From Pseudomonas vlassakiae (GTDB lineage: Bacteria > Pseudomonadota > Gammaproteobacteria > Pseudomonadales > Pseudomonadaceae), in NCBI RefSeq assembly GCF_014269035.2, contig NZ_JABWRP020000023.1, positions 1-64,000 on the forward strand: a stretch of DNA of 64,000 nt, read 5' to 3'. Shown one piece after another: positions 51,433 through 60,045 of the stretch (position 1 is its first letter; each line of letters begins with the position of its first letter). The notes below the pieces were generated by a model. That model made no database searches. It saw nothing but the letters and a program-made list of their open reading frames with translations, and had not been told where the DNA came from. The position numbers and the translations under genes are program-made.

Positions 51433-54287
51433 CAGTAACGCTCCACCAGCGCGCGAACCGCCGCAGCGCTGTCCTGTTGCAAGGCCTCGCGCGCCAGGGC
51501 GCGGGCCGTCTGGTGATCCACCTGGCGCACCAGGGCTTTGACTTCGGCAATGCTGCGGGCGGCGACGCTCAGCTCGTCGACATCCAGGCCCAGCAGCACG
51601 GCAACCGCTTGCGGGTCGGCAGCCAGTTCGCCGCATACGCCCACCCACTTGCCTTCGGCGTGGGCAGCGCGCACGGTCATGTCGATCAGGCTCAGCACCG
51701 CCGGGTGCAGGCCGTCGGCCTGGGCAGAAAGGCTCGGATGGCCACGGTCGATAGCCAGGGTGTACTGGGTCAGGTCGTTGGTACCGATACTGAAAAAGTC
51801 CACTTCACGGGCCAGCTGCGGCGCCAGCAAGGCGGCGGACGGCACCTCGACCATGATCCCGACCTGCAGGTCGGCAACCGGGATTTCCAGGCGCAGGCGC
51901 TCGACCATCGCGCGCGCTTCGCGCCATTCGTGGATCTGCCCGACCATGGGGAACATGATGCGCAAGGGAAGCTGATCGGCGGCGCGCAGCAAAGCGCGCA
52001 GCTGGTCTTCCATGATCTGCGGGCGTTGCAGGGTCAGGCGCACGCCGCGCACGCCGAGGAACGGGTTTTCCTCGGCATCGATCGGCCAGTACGGCAATGG
52101 CTTGTCGCCCCCCACATCGAGCGTGCGCACGACCAGTGGCCGGCCGCCGAGGCCATCGAGCACGCGGCGGTATTCCGCTTCCTGGGTAGCCACGTCGGGT
52201 GCCTGCGAATGGGCCATAAAGATCAGCTCGGTACGCAGCAGGCCAACGCCTTCGGCACCTTGGTCCACCACCTTGTCGATGCCACTGCTCTCGCCGATAT
52301 TGGCGAACACTTCGACGGCATGGCCATCGCGGGTTACCGCCGGCTCATGGCGCTGGGCCCAGGCGGCTTGCAGGCGTTGTTCGCGCAGGTCACGCTCTGC
52401 CAGGGCGCGCTGCAGCTGGTCGGCGGGCGGCGCGATGCTGACCGTGCCACGCTGGCCGTCGAGCAACAGCGGGGTGCCGGACGCGAGCAGCAGGATCGCC
52501 GGGCCCGCGCCGACTACCGCCGGGATACCCAGGGCACGGGCCACGATCGCGCTGTGCGCGGTGGCGCCGCCGTAGGCGGTAACGATGCCAGCGACACGGG
52601 CCGGGTCCAGGCGGGCGACATCGGATGGGCCTACCTCGCCCATCACCAGCACATAGGGTTGCTCCGGCTCGGCCTGGGCCGGCACGCCACACAGCTGGGC
52701 CAGTACCCGGCGGCCAATGTCGCGCAGGTCGGCAGCACGCTCGGCCAGCAGGGCATCGTGCAGCGCTTCCTGCTGGCGCGCTGCCGCTTCGATCACCGCC
52801 ATCCAGGCGGCCGCCGCGCTCTCGCCCTGTGCCAGGCGAGCGTCGACATCGTCGCTCAGGGCCGGGTCGGCGAGCATTTCCTGATGGGTGACGAAGATCT
52901 CGCCAATCGACGGGTCGCTGCGCTGCACCAGCGCCTGCAATTCGCCGTTCACGGCCTCCAGTGCATCGCGGAGTTTCAAGCGCTCCTGAGCGGGCGACTC
53001 GCCACGCAGTGGGTAGTCGATTTCGCGTTCGACGCAGACATGCGCCGGCCCGCTGGCAATCCCGGGGGATGCACTGACCCCCTGGACGCGGCTGCCGGCA
53101 GCAGGCGCCTGAAGCGGTGCGGCCGCACTGGCGACCACTGCACCAGGGGTGGTTGGCAGCAGCGGCTCAACCGCTTCGCCCAGGCCCTGCTCGATCGCGG
53201 CCAGCAGCACTGGCAAGGCATCGGCGGCGATCGACGGTTCAGCGATCAACTCAAGTTCCTGACCGCGGCGGGCGCCGAGGCTGAGCAGTTTGCTCAGGCT
53301 CTTGATCGACACCGCCGGCTGCGCGCTGTCGAGCACACGCACACGGATATCGCCCTCGAAGCCCTTGGCCAGTTGCGCCAACACCTTCGCCGGGCGAGCG
53401 TGCAGCCCATGCGGGTTGGCCAGCACGATCCGCACACTGGGCCAGTCAGCCGGAGCCTCGCCGCCCAGCACCTCCAGCACGGCGCGGCTGCTGGTGGCCT
53501 GGTAGAGGGTTTGCCCACGGCCTTCGATGAGCACTTCGCACAGGCGCTCAAGCAGCGCCTGATGGGCCGCACCGAGGCTGGCCAGGCAGAACAGGCCATT
53601 GAGCGGCTGGTCGCGATAACGCAGGGGCTGCTGCGGGGTGATGAAGGCAAGGCCCGGTTGACGCACCTGGCGCTCGCTGTGCAGCCACCACAAGCCCTCA
53701 CCCAGTGGCAGGGGGTCGGCCTGTTGCAGCACGGCAGCGAAGCCGCTGTCGACACAACCGGCGCGCTGCAGCAGACGCGCACCGCGCCAGGCCAGCTCGT
53801 CGAAATCTTCGGCCGGCAGGTTCAGGCCGACCAGCTGCGCATCCAGCGCCAGTTCCTGCGGCGCACCTTGCAACAGTTTGAGCAACGCTTCGGCAGAGCT
53901 GGCCCGGCGCAACGCCTCGGCCAGGTCGGTTTCACCGAGGGCACGGGTCAGCAGCTGCAGCAGGCGCAGATGTTCGTCGGAACGGGCAGCAATGCCAATG
54001 GCCAGGTAGACGATCTGGCCATCCCCCCAGTCCACACCTTCAGGGAACTGCAGCAGGCGCACGCCGGTGGCGAACACCAGATCGCGCGTTTGCGGGGTGC
54101 CATGCGGGATGGCGATGCCCTGGCCAAGAAACGTCGAGCCTTGCGCTTCACGCGCCTGCAGGCCGTCGAGATAACCGTCGGCAACCAGGCCGTCGGCAAC
54201 CAGCTGCTCCGCCAGCAGGCGCAGCGCCGCTGACTTGTCGGCGGCCTTCTGGCCCATGGCTATCTGCTCTTTGGCGAGCTCGAGCAT
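51432..54287 (-). CDS. fruB: Fused PTS EIIA-HPr-EI protein (FPr/FruB)
   Basis: 951 aa phosphotransfer chain for fructose. EIIA is N-terminal (phospho-His62 in IAIPHGTPQ), then an HPr domain (about 285-370, with the phospho-His in NPHGLHARP), then EI (about 400-951) with the phospho-His in GGATAHSAIVA and VGVCGELA near the C-terminus. The whole chain from PEP to FruA is in one polypeptide. It is first in fruBKA, preceded by AAAGGAG. A Cra operator and a possible Crc site lie upstream. Confidence 0.95.
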   Translation of the reverse strand: MLELAKEQIAMGQKAADKSAALRLLAEQLVADGLVADGYLDGLQAREAQGSTFLGQGIAIPHGTPQTRDLVFATGVRLLQFPEGVDWGDGQIVYLAIGIAARSDEHLRLLQLLTRALGETDLAEALRRASSAEALLKLLQGAPQELALDAQLVGLNLPAEDFDELAWRGARLLQRAGCVDSGFAAVLQQADPLPLGEGLWWLHSERQVRQPGLAFITPQQPLRYRDQPLNGLFCLASLGAAHQALLERLCEVLIEGRGQTLYQATSSRAVLEVLGGEAPADWPSVRIVLANPHGLHARPAKVLAQLAKGFEGDIRVRVLDSAQPAVSIKSLSKLLSLGARRGQELELIAEPSIAADALPVLLAAIEQGLGEAVEPLLPTTPGAVVASAAAPLQAPAAGSRVQGVSASPGIASGPAHVCVEREIDYPLRGESPAQERLKLRDALEAVNGELQALVQRSDPSIGEIFVTHQEMLADPALSDDVDARLAQGESAAAAWMAVIEAAARQQEALHDALLAERAADLRDIGRRVLAQLCGVPAQAEPEQPYVLVMGEVGPSDVARLDPARVAGIVTAYGGATAHSAIVARALGIPAVVGAGPAILLLASGTPLLLDGQRGTVSIAPPADQLQRALAERDLREQRLQAAWAQRHEPAVTRDGHAVEVFANIGESSGIDKVVDQGAEGVGLLRTELIFMAHSQAPDVATQEAEYRRVLDGLGGRPLVVRTLDVGGDKPLPYWPIDAEENPFLGVRGVRLTLQRPQIMEDQLRALLRAADQLPLRIMFPMVGQIHEWREARAMVERLRLEIPVADLQVGIMVEVPSAALLAPQLAREVDFFSIGTNDLTQYTLAIDRGHPSLSAQADGLHPAVLSLIDMTVRAAHAEGKWVGVCGELAADPQAVAVLLGLDVDELSVAARSIAEVKALVRQVDHQTARALAREALQQDSAAAVRALVERY

Positions 54288-54336
54288 GACCTTCTCCTTT
54301 TGCAGCCCCGGCTTGGTTTTGGTGCCGGGTACTGAG

Positions 54337-54346
54337 GTATTGTTGT
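54337..54346 (-). promoter_or_regulatory. Partial Crc/Hfq motif in the fruB leader
   Basis: On the minus strand ACAACAATAC is one base from AANAANAA, 50 nt ahead of fruB. Crc control of the fructose genes has been reported in P. putida. The match is incomplete. Confidence 0.3.
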
Positions 54347-54414
54347 GATATTCACGGAATCAGCCAGTTCGACAGCCTTGCAAGGCCGACAGTCGAGGCA
54401 GAAAAATTAATAGC

Positions 54415-54426
54415 TGAAACGTTTAA
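54415..54426. promoter_or_regulatory. Cra (FruR) operator
   Basis: TGAAACGTTTAA reads TTAAACGTTTCA on the fruB strand, the operator sequence reported for Cra at the P. putida fruBKA promoter. It extends to GCTGAAACGTTTAATC, close to the enterobacterial consensus. It lies about 130 nt before fruB and 160 nt before fruR. Confidence 0.85.
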
Positions 54427-54584
54427 TCTGACCAAGCGGCCACGTTACTCGATAATCTTCCGAGGCAAAAGCCCCATCCTGTCGGACAATTGCGACAATG
54501 GTCGTCTGCGCGTGGCGGCCAACCCGGGTCAAACTACCCGGTCCTGGTTCCGTAGCCAGTCCCGGTAATAACAAGGAAAATTCG

Positions 54585-55580
54585 GTGAAACTCAGCGATA
54601 TCGCCCGTCTGGCCGGTGTGTCAGTGACCACTGCCAGTTATGTCATCAATGGCAAGGCCGAACAGCAGCGCATCAGCAACAGCACTGTCGAGCGGGTGCG
54701 TGCGGTGGTCGAGGCCCATGGCTTCACGCCCAACCCGCAAGCCGCCGGCCTGCGCAGCCGCCACACCCGTACCCTGGGCTTCATTCTCCCGGATCTGGAG
54801 AACCCCAGCTATGCCCGCATCGCCAAACAGTTGGAACAAGGCGCCCGCGCCCGTGGCTACCAGCTGCTGATCGCCAGCAGCGACGACCAGCCCGACAGTG
54901 AGCGCCAGCTGCAGCAGCTGTTCCGCGCCCGGCGTTGCGATGCCCTGTTCGTCGCCAGCTGCCTGCCGCCAGAGGACGACAGCTACCGTGAGCTGCAGGA
55001 CAAAGGCCTGCCAGTGATCGCCATCGACCGGCGCCTGAACCCGGCGCACTTCTGCTCGGTGATCAGCGACGACCGCGATGCCAGCCGCCAACTGGCCGAC
55101 AGCCTGCTGGCCACCGCGCCGAAAAGCATTGCACTGATCGGTGCCCGCCCGGAACTGTCGGTCAGCCAGGCCCGCGCCGGTGGTTTCGACGAAGCGATGC
55201 AAGGTTTTGCCGGCGTAATCCGCCGCTACCAGGGCGAGGCCTTCAGCCGTGAATGCGGCCAACGCCTGATGCAGCAGCTGATCGACGAGCATGGCGGCCT
55301 TCCGGACGCCCTGGTGACGACCTCCTATGTGCTGCTACAAGGGGTGTTCGACACCTTGCAGACGCGCCCGGCCGATTCGCGCCAGTTGCACCTGGGCACG
55401 TTCGGCGACAACCAGTTGCTCGACTTCCTGCCGCTGCCGGTCAACGCCATGGCCCAGCAGCACGGCCTGATCGCCGCCACCGCACTGGAGCTGGCCCTGG
55501 CCGCCATCGAGGAAAAGCGCTACGAGCCAGGCGTGCACGCCATTGGCCGAACTTTCAAGCAACGCATCAGCGGGGCCTGA
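54585..55580 (+). CDS. fruR: Catabolite repressor/activator Cra (FruR)
   Basis: 331 aa LacI-family regulator. The HTH is at residues 1-30 (LSDIARLAGVSVTTASYVIN) and the minor-groove hinge helix lies nearby. The ligand domain (about 60-331) binds fructose-1-phosphate in studied members. The start is GTG with AAGGA seven or eight bases upstream, and starts further up run through non-coding DNA. It is divergent from fruBKA, with a Cra operator in the intergenic region. Confidence 0.94.
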   Translation: MKLSDIARLAGVSVTTASYVINGKAEQQRISNSTVERVRAVVEAHGFTPNPQAAGLRSRHTRTLGFILPDLENPSYARIAKQLEQGARARGYQLLIASSDDQPDSERQLQQLFRARRCDALFVASCLPPEDDSYRELQDKGLPVIAIDRRLNPAHFCSVISDDRDASRQLADSLLATAPKSIALIGARPELSVSQARAGGFDEAMQGFAGVIRRYQGEAFSRECGQRLMQQLIDEHGGLPDALVTTSYVLLQGVFDTLQTRPADSRQLHLGTFGDNQLLDFLPLPVNAMAQQHGLIAATALELALAAIEEKRYEPGVHAIGRTFKQRISGA

Positions 55581-55582
55581 CC

Positions 55583-56359
55583 ATGCGCCTGATCGACACC
55601 CACACCCACCTGGACTTCCCCGATTTCGACGCCGACCGCCCGCGCCTGCTGGCCAACGCGGCGGCGCGCGGGGTGGAACGCATGGTGGTGTTGGGGGTGT
55701 ACCAGGCGAACTTCCAGCGGGTGTGGGACCTGGCCTGCGCCGAAGACGGTGTGCATGCGGCCCTGGGGTTGCACCCGGTCTACCTGGAGCAGCACCGGCC
55801 GGAGCACCTGACGCAACTGCGCGAGTGGCTGCAGCGCCTGCATGGCGACCCACGGCTGTGTGCGGTTGGCGAGTTCGGCCTGGACTACTACCTCGAAGCG
55901 TTGGACAAGCAACGCCAACAGGCGCTGTTCGAAGCCCAGTTGCAGATGGCCTGCGACTTCGCTCTGCCTGCCCTGCTGCATGTGCGCCGCAGCCATGCCC
56001 AGGTGATCGCCACGCTCAAGCGCTACAAGCCGGCGCGTGCAGGGGTTATCCATGCCTTTGCCGGCAGTTACGAAGAGGCACGCGAGTACATCAAGCTGGG
56101 CTTCCGGCTTGGCCTGGGCGGTGCAGCGACCTGGCCGCAGGCGTTGCGCCTGCACAGGACCCTGCCGCGCCTGCCGCTGGATAGCATCGTGCTGGAGACC
56201 GATTCGCCCGACATGGCCCCGGCGATGTATGCCGGCCAGCGCAACAGCCCGGAGCATCTGCCCGAGATTGCCGAAGCGCTGGCCGAGCTCATGGGCATCG
56301 AGGCCGAGGCACTGGCTGAGGCCAGCAGCCGGAATGCCTGTGAGCTTTTTGGCTGGTAG
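55583..56359 (+). CDS. TatD-family metal-dependent hydrolase
   Basis: 258 aa. The N-terminal DTHTHLDFPDFD motif holds the metal-binding His pair, later metal ligands are in EFGLDYY and LLHVRRSHAQV, and VLETDSPDMAP is the C-terminal family motif. TatD proteins are 3'-5' exonucleases or phosphodiesterases, and the substrate here is unknown. It starts 2 nt after the fruR stop, so they are likely cotranscribed, but no functional link to fructose control is evident. Confidence 0.92.
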   Translation: MRLIDTHTHLDFPDFDADRPRLLANAAARGVERMVVLGVYQANFQRVWDLACAEDGVHAALGLHPVYLEQHRPEHLTQLREWLQRLHGDPRLCAVGEFGLDYYLEALDKQRQQALFEAQLQMACDFALPALLHVRRSHAQVIATLKRYKPARAGVIHAFAGSYEEAREYIKLGFRLGLGGAATWPQALRLHRTLPRLPLDSIVLETDSPDMAPAMYAGQRNSPEHLPEIAEALAELMGIEAEALAEASSRNACELFGW

Positions 56360-56363
56360 CACT

Positions 56364-56392
56364 GGCCTCTTCACGGGTAAGCCCGCGAAGAG
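56364..56392. repeat. REP element (single)
   Basis: CTTCACGGGTAAGCCCGCGAAG in the 60-nt gap between the convergent TatD and chemoreceptor genes. Confidence 0.75.
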
Positions 56393-56419
56393 AGCGGCAC
56401 CGATTACACAAGGCCGGCA

Positions 56420-58432
56420 TCAGACTCTGAATGCCCCGATCAGGCGTTTCAACTCCACCACCTGCGACGAAAGCACCCGGCTGGCATCCTCGGCCTGGCA
56501 AGCGCCTTGGGTCGTATCCTGCGACGCCCGGTTGATCGCGATGATGTTGCGGTCGATGTCATGGGCGACCGCCGTCTGCTGCTCCACCGCCGCGGCAATC
56601 TGTTGGTTCTGCTCGACAATGCCTGCCACTGCCCCCAGGATGTTGCCCAGCGCCTGCTGGACCTGGCGTGCTTCATCCACAGTACCCGCTGCCATTTCAT
56701 GGCTGCTGTGCATCGCTCGCACCGCCTGCTCCACGCCGTCACGCAGACGCTGAATCATCTGCGCGATCTGCGCGGTGGAGTCCTGGGTACGCCGGGCCAA
56801 GGTACGTACTTCATCGGCCACCACGGCAAATCCCCGACCCTGCTCACCGGCCCGCGCCGCTTCGATGGCGGCGTTCAACGCCAGCAGGTTGGTCTGCTCG
56901 GCAATGCTGCGGATCACCTCGAGCACCTGGCCAATGGCCTGGCTGTCATCGGCCAGCCGATTGATTGCCAGCACGGTCTGGTCGATTTCCTCGGCGAGGC
57001 GACCGATGCTCTGTTGCTGGCTGGCCACCAAGGTACCGCCGCTGACGCTTTCCAGGTTGACCTGCTGCGCGCCGGTGGCCGCCAGCGCGGCACTGCGCGC
57101 CACCTCCTGCGCGGTGGCGCTCATCTGGTTCATCGCCGTGGCCACCTGCTCGATCTGTTCACGCTGGCCACTGACCGCCTGATTGCTGCGCACCGACACC
57201 GCCAGCACCTGCCCGGCCTGCTCTTCGACGGCCACCACGGTGCGCCCGACCTGGTCGATCAGGCTGCGGATACGCCGCACGGTTTCGCTGAAACCCTGGC
57301 CCAGTTCACCGAGTTCATCACGGCTGTGCGCCTGGAAGCTGACCGTCATGTCGCCCGCCGCCACTTTGTCCATGGCACCTCCCAGGCGGCGCAGGGTTGC
57401 CCGGGTCGAGACATAAAAACCGCCGTACAAATACAGGATCAACACGAAGACACCGGCCAGGACCGTGCCCAGGGCAAGCATGCGCAAGCGCTGCTCGGCC
57501 AAGCGTTGCTGAAGCTGCGCCTGCAGGTGCCCGAGCACGGCATCATTCAGGCGATACGTCTGTGTCATCAGCTCGCTGACCTGCTGATAGAACCCCGGCC
57601 ATGGGGCATCGAGGGTCTGCGCCACCACCACTTGCTCTTCAAACAACGCCGCGGCCTGTTTGAGTGTCGCCTGGCTGGCTTGCGCTGCGTCCTTTAAAGC
57701 CGCTGTAGCGCCGGGGTCCGTGGCCAGGGCGTCGTCCAGGCGCAGGGCATAATCTGCCGCAAGACGTTCCAGGCGTTGCAGCACATCTTCGAAACGGGCG
57801 CTGCCCGAGGAATCGATGAACCCCCTTCCCAGCGCAATGGCGCCGAGGGCCCTGCCCTCTCCTAACGTCTGGGTAACCTGCGCCGTGGCGACCCCGAGCA
57901 GTTCGCTCAACTGGCGTACCGAAGCCTGGCGGTCCTGGCTCAAGCCAGCCTGGCTGGCCACCTGCTTGCCCAGCATCTGGCCCTGGGCCTGCAGCTTGTC
58001 GAACATGGCCGCCTTGCTCTGCAACGAAGATTCCGACCGGGCGGCGACAAATGCGACAGCCAACTCCTCGAGCTTGTCTGGCGGCACCGCCTCATCGCCT
58101 TGCAGCCTGTGCAGCTGGGCCTGGAGCTGATCCTGCAACGCTGTGATTTGCGTTTCTACATCCCCGGCCTGGCCCGACTGGCCGAGCCCGGCATTGATCT
58201 GCAACAGGTTGCCCAGCGCCTCCAGGTCGGCGCGCAGGGACAGGCTGTCCGCCAGCGGGGCAATGCCCTGCAACTCGACGCGGGTGGCATGGAACTGATG
58301 GTAGGCATCGCGCACCAGATAAAAGCTGGTGGCCAGCATGGGCAGGAAGAACAGGACGCTGATGAGGCTGAACTTCTGGCCGAAGCTCAGCCGATTCATC
58401 AATGCGATGGCCGGGTAGAGCAGACGCTTCAC
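56420..58432 (-). CDS. Methyl-accepting chemotaxis protein
   Basis: 670 aa chemoreceptor. A short N-terminal tail is followed by a membrane helix (about 20-42, SLISVLFFLPMLATSFYLV), a long periplasmic sensor of about 330 residues (all-helical look), a second membrane helix (LRMLALGTVLAGVFVLILYL), HAMP and a signalling tip with EQTNLLALNAAIEAARAGEQ and GRGFAVVADEVRTLARR. I start at a GTG with a perfect GGAGG five bases upstream. The upstream ATG has no SD and would add only four residues. The ligand is unknown. The signalling arm should couple to CheA/CheW encoded elsewhere. Confidence 0.9.
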   Translation of the reverse strand: MKRLLYPAIALMNRLSFGQKFSLISVLFFLPMLATSFYLVRDAYHQFHATRVELQGIAPLADSLSLRADLEALGNLLQINAGLGQSGQAGDVETQITALQDQLQAQLHRLQGDEAVPPDKLEELAVAFVAARSESSLQSKAAMFDKLQAQGQMLGKQVASQAGLSQDRQASVRQLSELLGVATAQVTQTLGEGRALGAIALGRGFIDSSGSARFEDVLQRLERLAADYALRLDDALATDPGATAALKDAAQASQATLKQAAALFEEQVVVAQTLDAPWPGFYQQVSELMTQTYRLNDAVLGHLQAQLQQRLAEQRLRMLALGTVLAGVFVLILYLYGGFYVSTRATLRRLGGAMDKVAAGDMTVSFQAHSRDELGELGQGFSETVRRIRSLIDQVGRTVVAVEEQAGQVLAVSVRSNQAVSGQREQIEQVATAMNQMSATAQEVARSAALAATGAQQVNLESVSGGTLVASQQQSIGRLAEEIDQTVLAINRLADDSQAIGQVLEVIRSIAEQTNLLALNAAIEAARAGEQGRGFAVVADEVRTLARRTQDSTAQIAQMIQRLRDGVEQAVRAMHSSHEMAAGTVDEARQVQQALGNILGAVAGIVEQNQQIAAAVEQQTAVAHDIDRNIIAINRASQDTTQGACQAEDASRVLSSQVVELKRLIGAFRV

Positions 58433-58544
58433 GGGCACCTCCATGGATTCTTGTTGTTCTGCAGAGATAGCACTCGGCCACCTGTATAACGCAGATCGAA
58501 TCGGAGGTTTGTAACTTAAGGTTAATCGCTGCCTGCAGAGCCAC

Positions 58545-59387
58545 TCAGACCAGGACTGTCCACAGGGCGAACCCTGCATACCACAACACCGCGCAGCGCA
58601 GCAGCAACTCCCACAGGCTGTCCAGCCGCCCCAGGCCGCGTTGTGGGTCTTGTTCCTTGGGGGTGTCATCGGCAACGTCATCAGCGATGCGCCCGACCCT
58701 GGCCACCAGGTGCCCGGCGCTGATGTGCCAGTTGAGCAACTCGTGCAGCATCACCCGCATCACCGCAACGAAGTTGCCGACCAGCGCGAAGCTCAGGGTC
58801 AGCACGCGCACCGGCAGCCAGTCCATGATGTGCCGCAACTGTTCGGCGCGGGCCTTGAGCGCAGGCTGGCGGCTATGCTCGCCCGTCAACGCCAGCAGGC
58901 GGTAGGCCAGGGCCGCGCCTGGGCCAAGCACGAAGTACCAGAAGATCACCGCGAAAAAGCTCTGGTAGACCTGCCACAACAGGTAACCCTGCACACGGAC
59001 CAGCAAGCTGTGCGGCTCGTCGGCCGCCAGGCCCAGGTCACGTTCGGCCACATGCAACGCGGCCTGGTCGTCGCCACGCCGCCAGGCATCGCGAAACGGC
59101 CCCAGGGAACCCTTGGCATCGCCACGCCCCAGGCTATAGATCAGCACCAGCAGGTGCACCGGCAAGGCCAGCAAGCCGTAGGCCACCGGGTCCAGTACGT
59201 GCAGCAACAGCACCAGCAGCACCACCGGTGCCAGCATCAGGATCGCCAGCGTCCACCCGGGATGCACTTTGCCGCTGCGCTCCAGGCGCACCAGCTCGCC
59301 CAGGAAGAACCCGTCCCGTTGAACCTGATGGCGCAGGGCAGAAAACTTCTCTATCCACAGCGCCAGTAACAGCACCAGAAAGCTCAT
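58545..59387 (-). CDS. ampE: AmpE family regulatory membrane protein
   Basis: 280 aa with at least four hydrophobic segments and the family look of AmpE (cobD-like fold, unclear role). Landmarks are IEKFSALRHQVQRDGFF at the N-terminus and the EHSRQPALKARAEQLRHIMDWLPVRV stretch in the middle. It overlaps ampD by 4 nt, as in other gammaproteobacteria. Its role in beta-lactamase signalling is not settled in the literature. No ampC or ampR is present in the window. Confidence 0.88.
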   Translation of the reverse strand: MSFLVLLLALWIEKFSALRHQVQRDGFFLGELVRLERSGKVHPGWTLAILMLAPVVLLVLLLHVLDPVAYGLLALPVHLLVLIYSLGRGDAKGSLGPFRDAWRRGDDQAALHVAERDLGLAADEPHSLLVRVQGYLLWQVYQSFFAVIFWYFVLGPGAALAYRLLALTGEHSRQPALKARAEQLRHIMDWLPVRVLTLSFALVGNFVAVMRVMLHELLNWHISAGHLVARVGRIADDVADDTPKEQDPQRGLGRLDSLWELLLRCAVLWYAGFALWTVLV

Positions 59388-59956
59388 GCGTCGTCCTCGT
59401 TGTCCTTCACGGCCTTGCGGTAACGCGCCCAGTCGAACGCCGGGCCGGGGTCGGTCTTGCGCACCGGAGCGATATCGCAGTGGCCCTGGATACGGTCAAG
59501 GTCGATCACCGGCCAGGCGGCCTGGATCTGCCAGGTCAGTTGCTTCAGCACCGCGTATTGGGCATCTGTATAGGGCAGGTCGTCGGTACCTTCCAGCTCG
59601 ATACCGATGGAAAAGTCGTTGCAGCCCTCGCGCCCGTCGAAACTCGATACACCGGCATGCCAGGCGCGGTCGAGCAGCGACACGAACTGAGTCACCGCAC
59701 CGTCGCGTTCGACAAACAGGTGCGCCGACACCGTCAGGTGGCTGATGCTGGCAAAGTAAGGGTGTTCATCAGGGTCCAGGCGGTTCTGGAAGAATTGCTG
59801 CACCTTGCCGCTACCGAAGCAGGCTGGCGGCAGGCTGATGTTGTGGATCACCAGCAGGGAAATCGCTTCACCCTCCGGGCGGGCGTTGAAGTTCGGTGAA
59901 GGGCAGTGAGTGATTCCGTTTCCGTGGAACCAGCCAGTGGCACGGTCCAATTGCAT
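59384..59956 (-). CDS. ampD: 1,6-anhydro-N-acetylmuramyl-L-alanine amidase AmpD
   Basis: 190 aa cytoplasmic zinc amidase of murein recycling. Zinc ligands are visible in VIHNISLPP, QGHCDIAP and KTDPGPAFDW (His, His, Asp). A longer start would add about 31 residues in a sequence unlike the family, so this ATG was chosen. It lies upstream of ampE on the minus strand. Loss of AmpD raises AmpC expression in related bacteria. Confidence 0.93.
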   Translation of the reverse strand: MQLDRATGWFHGNGITHCPSPNFNARPEGEAISLLVIHNISLPPACFGSGKVQQFFQNRLDPDEHPYFASISHLTVSAHLFVERDGAVTQFVSLLDRAWHAGVSSFDGREGCNDFSIGIELEGTDDLPYTDAQYAVLKQLTWQIQAAWPVIDLDRIQGHCDIAPVRKTDPGPAFDWARYRKAVKDNEDDA

Positions 59957-60045
59957 GGGGCAGATCCTGAAAAGCGCCGGTACAGAGCTGCAGTATGCCC
60001 TGCGCACGGGCCGCAGTGCATGTGAATGATTGTAATGCCGTCGGC

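Larger units (their letters stand above)
54288..54584. other. Divergent fruB-fruR control region
   Basis: A 297-nt non-coding region with the Cra operator, a partial Crc-like motif and the two start regions. No further gene is seen. Promoter hexamers were not convincingly identified. Confidence 0.7.
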
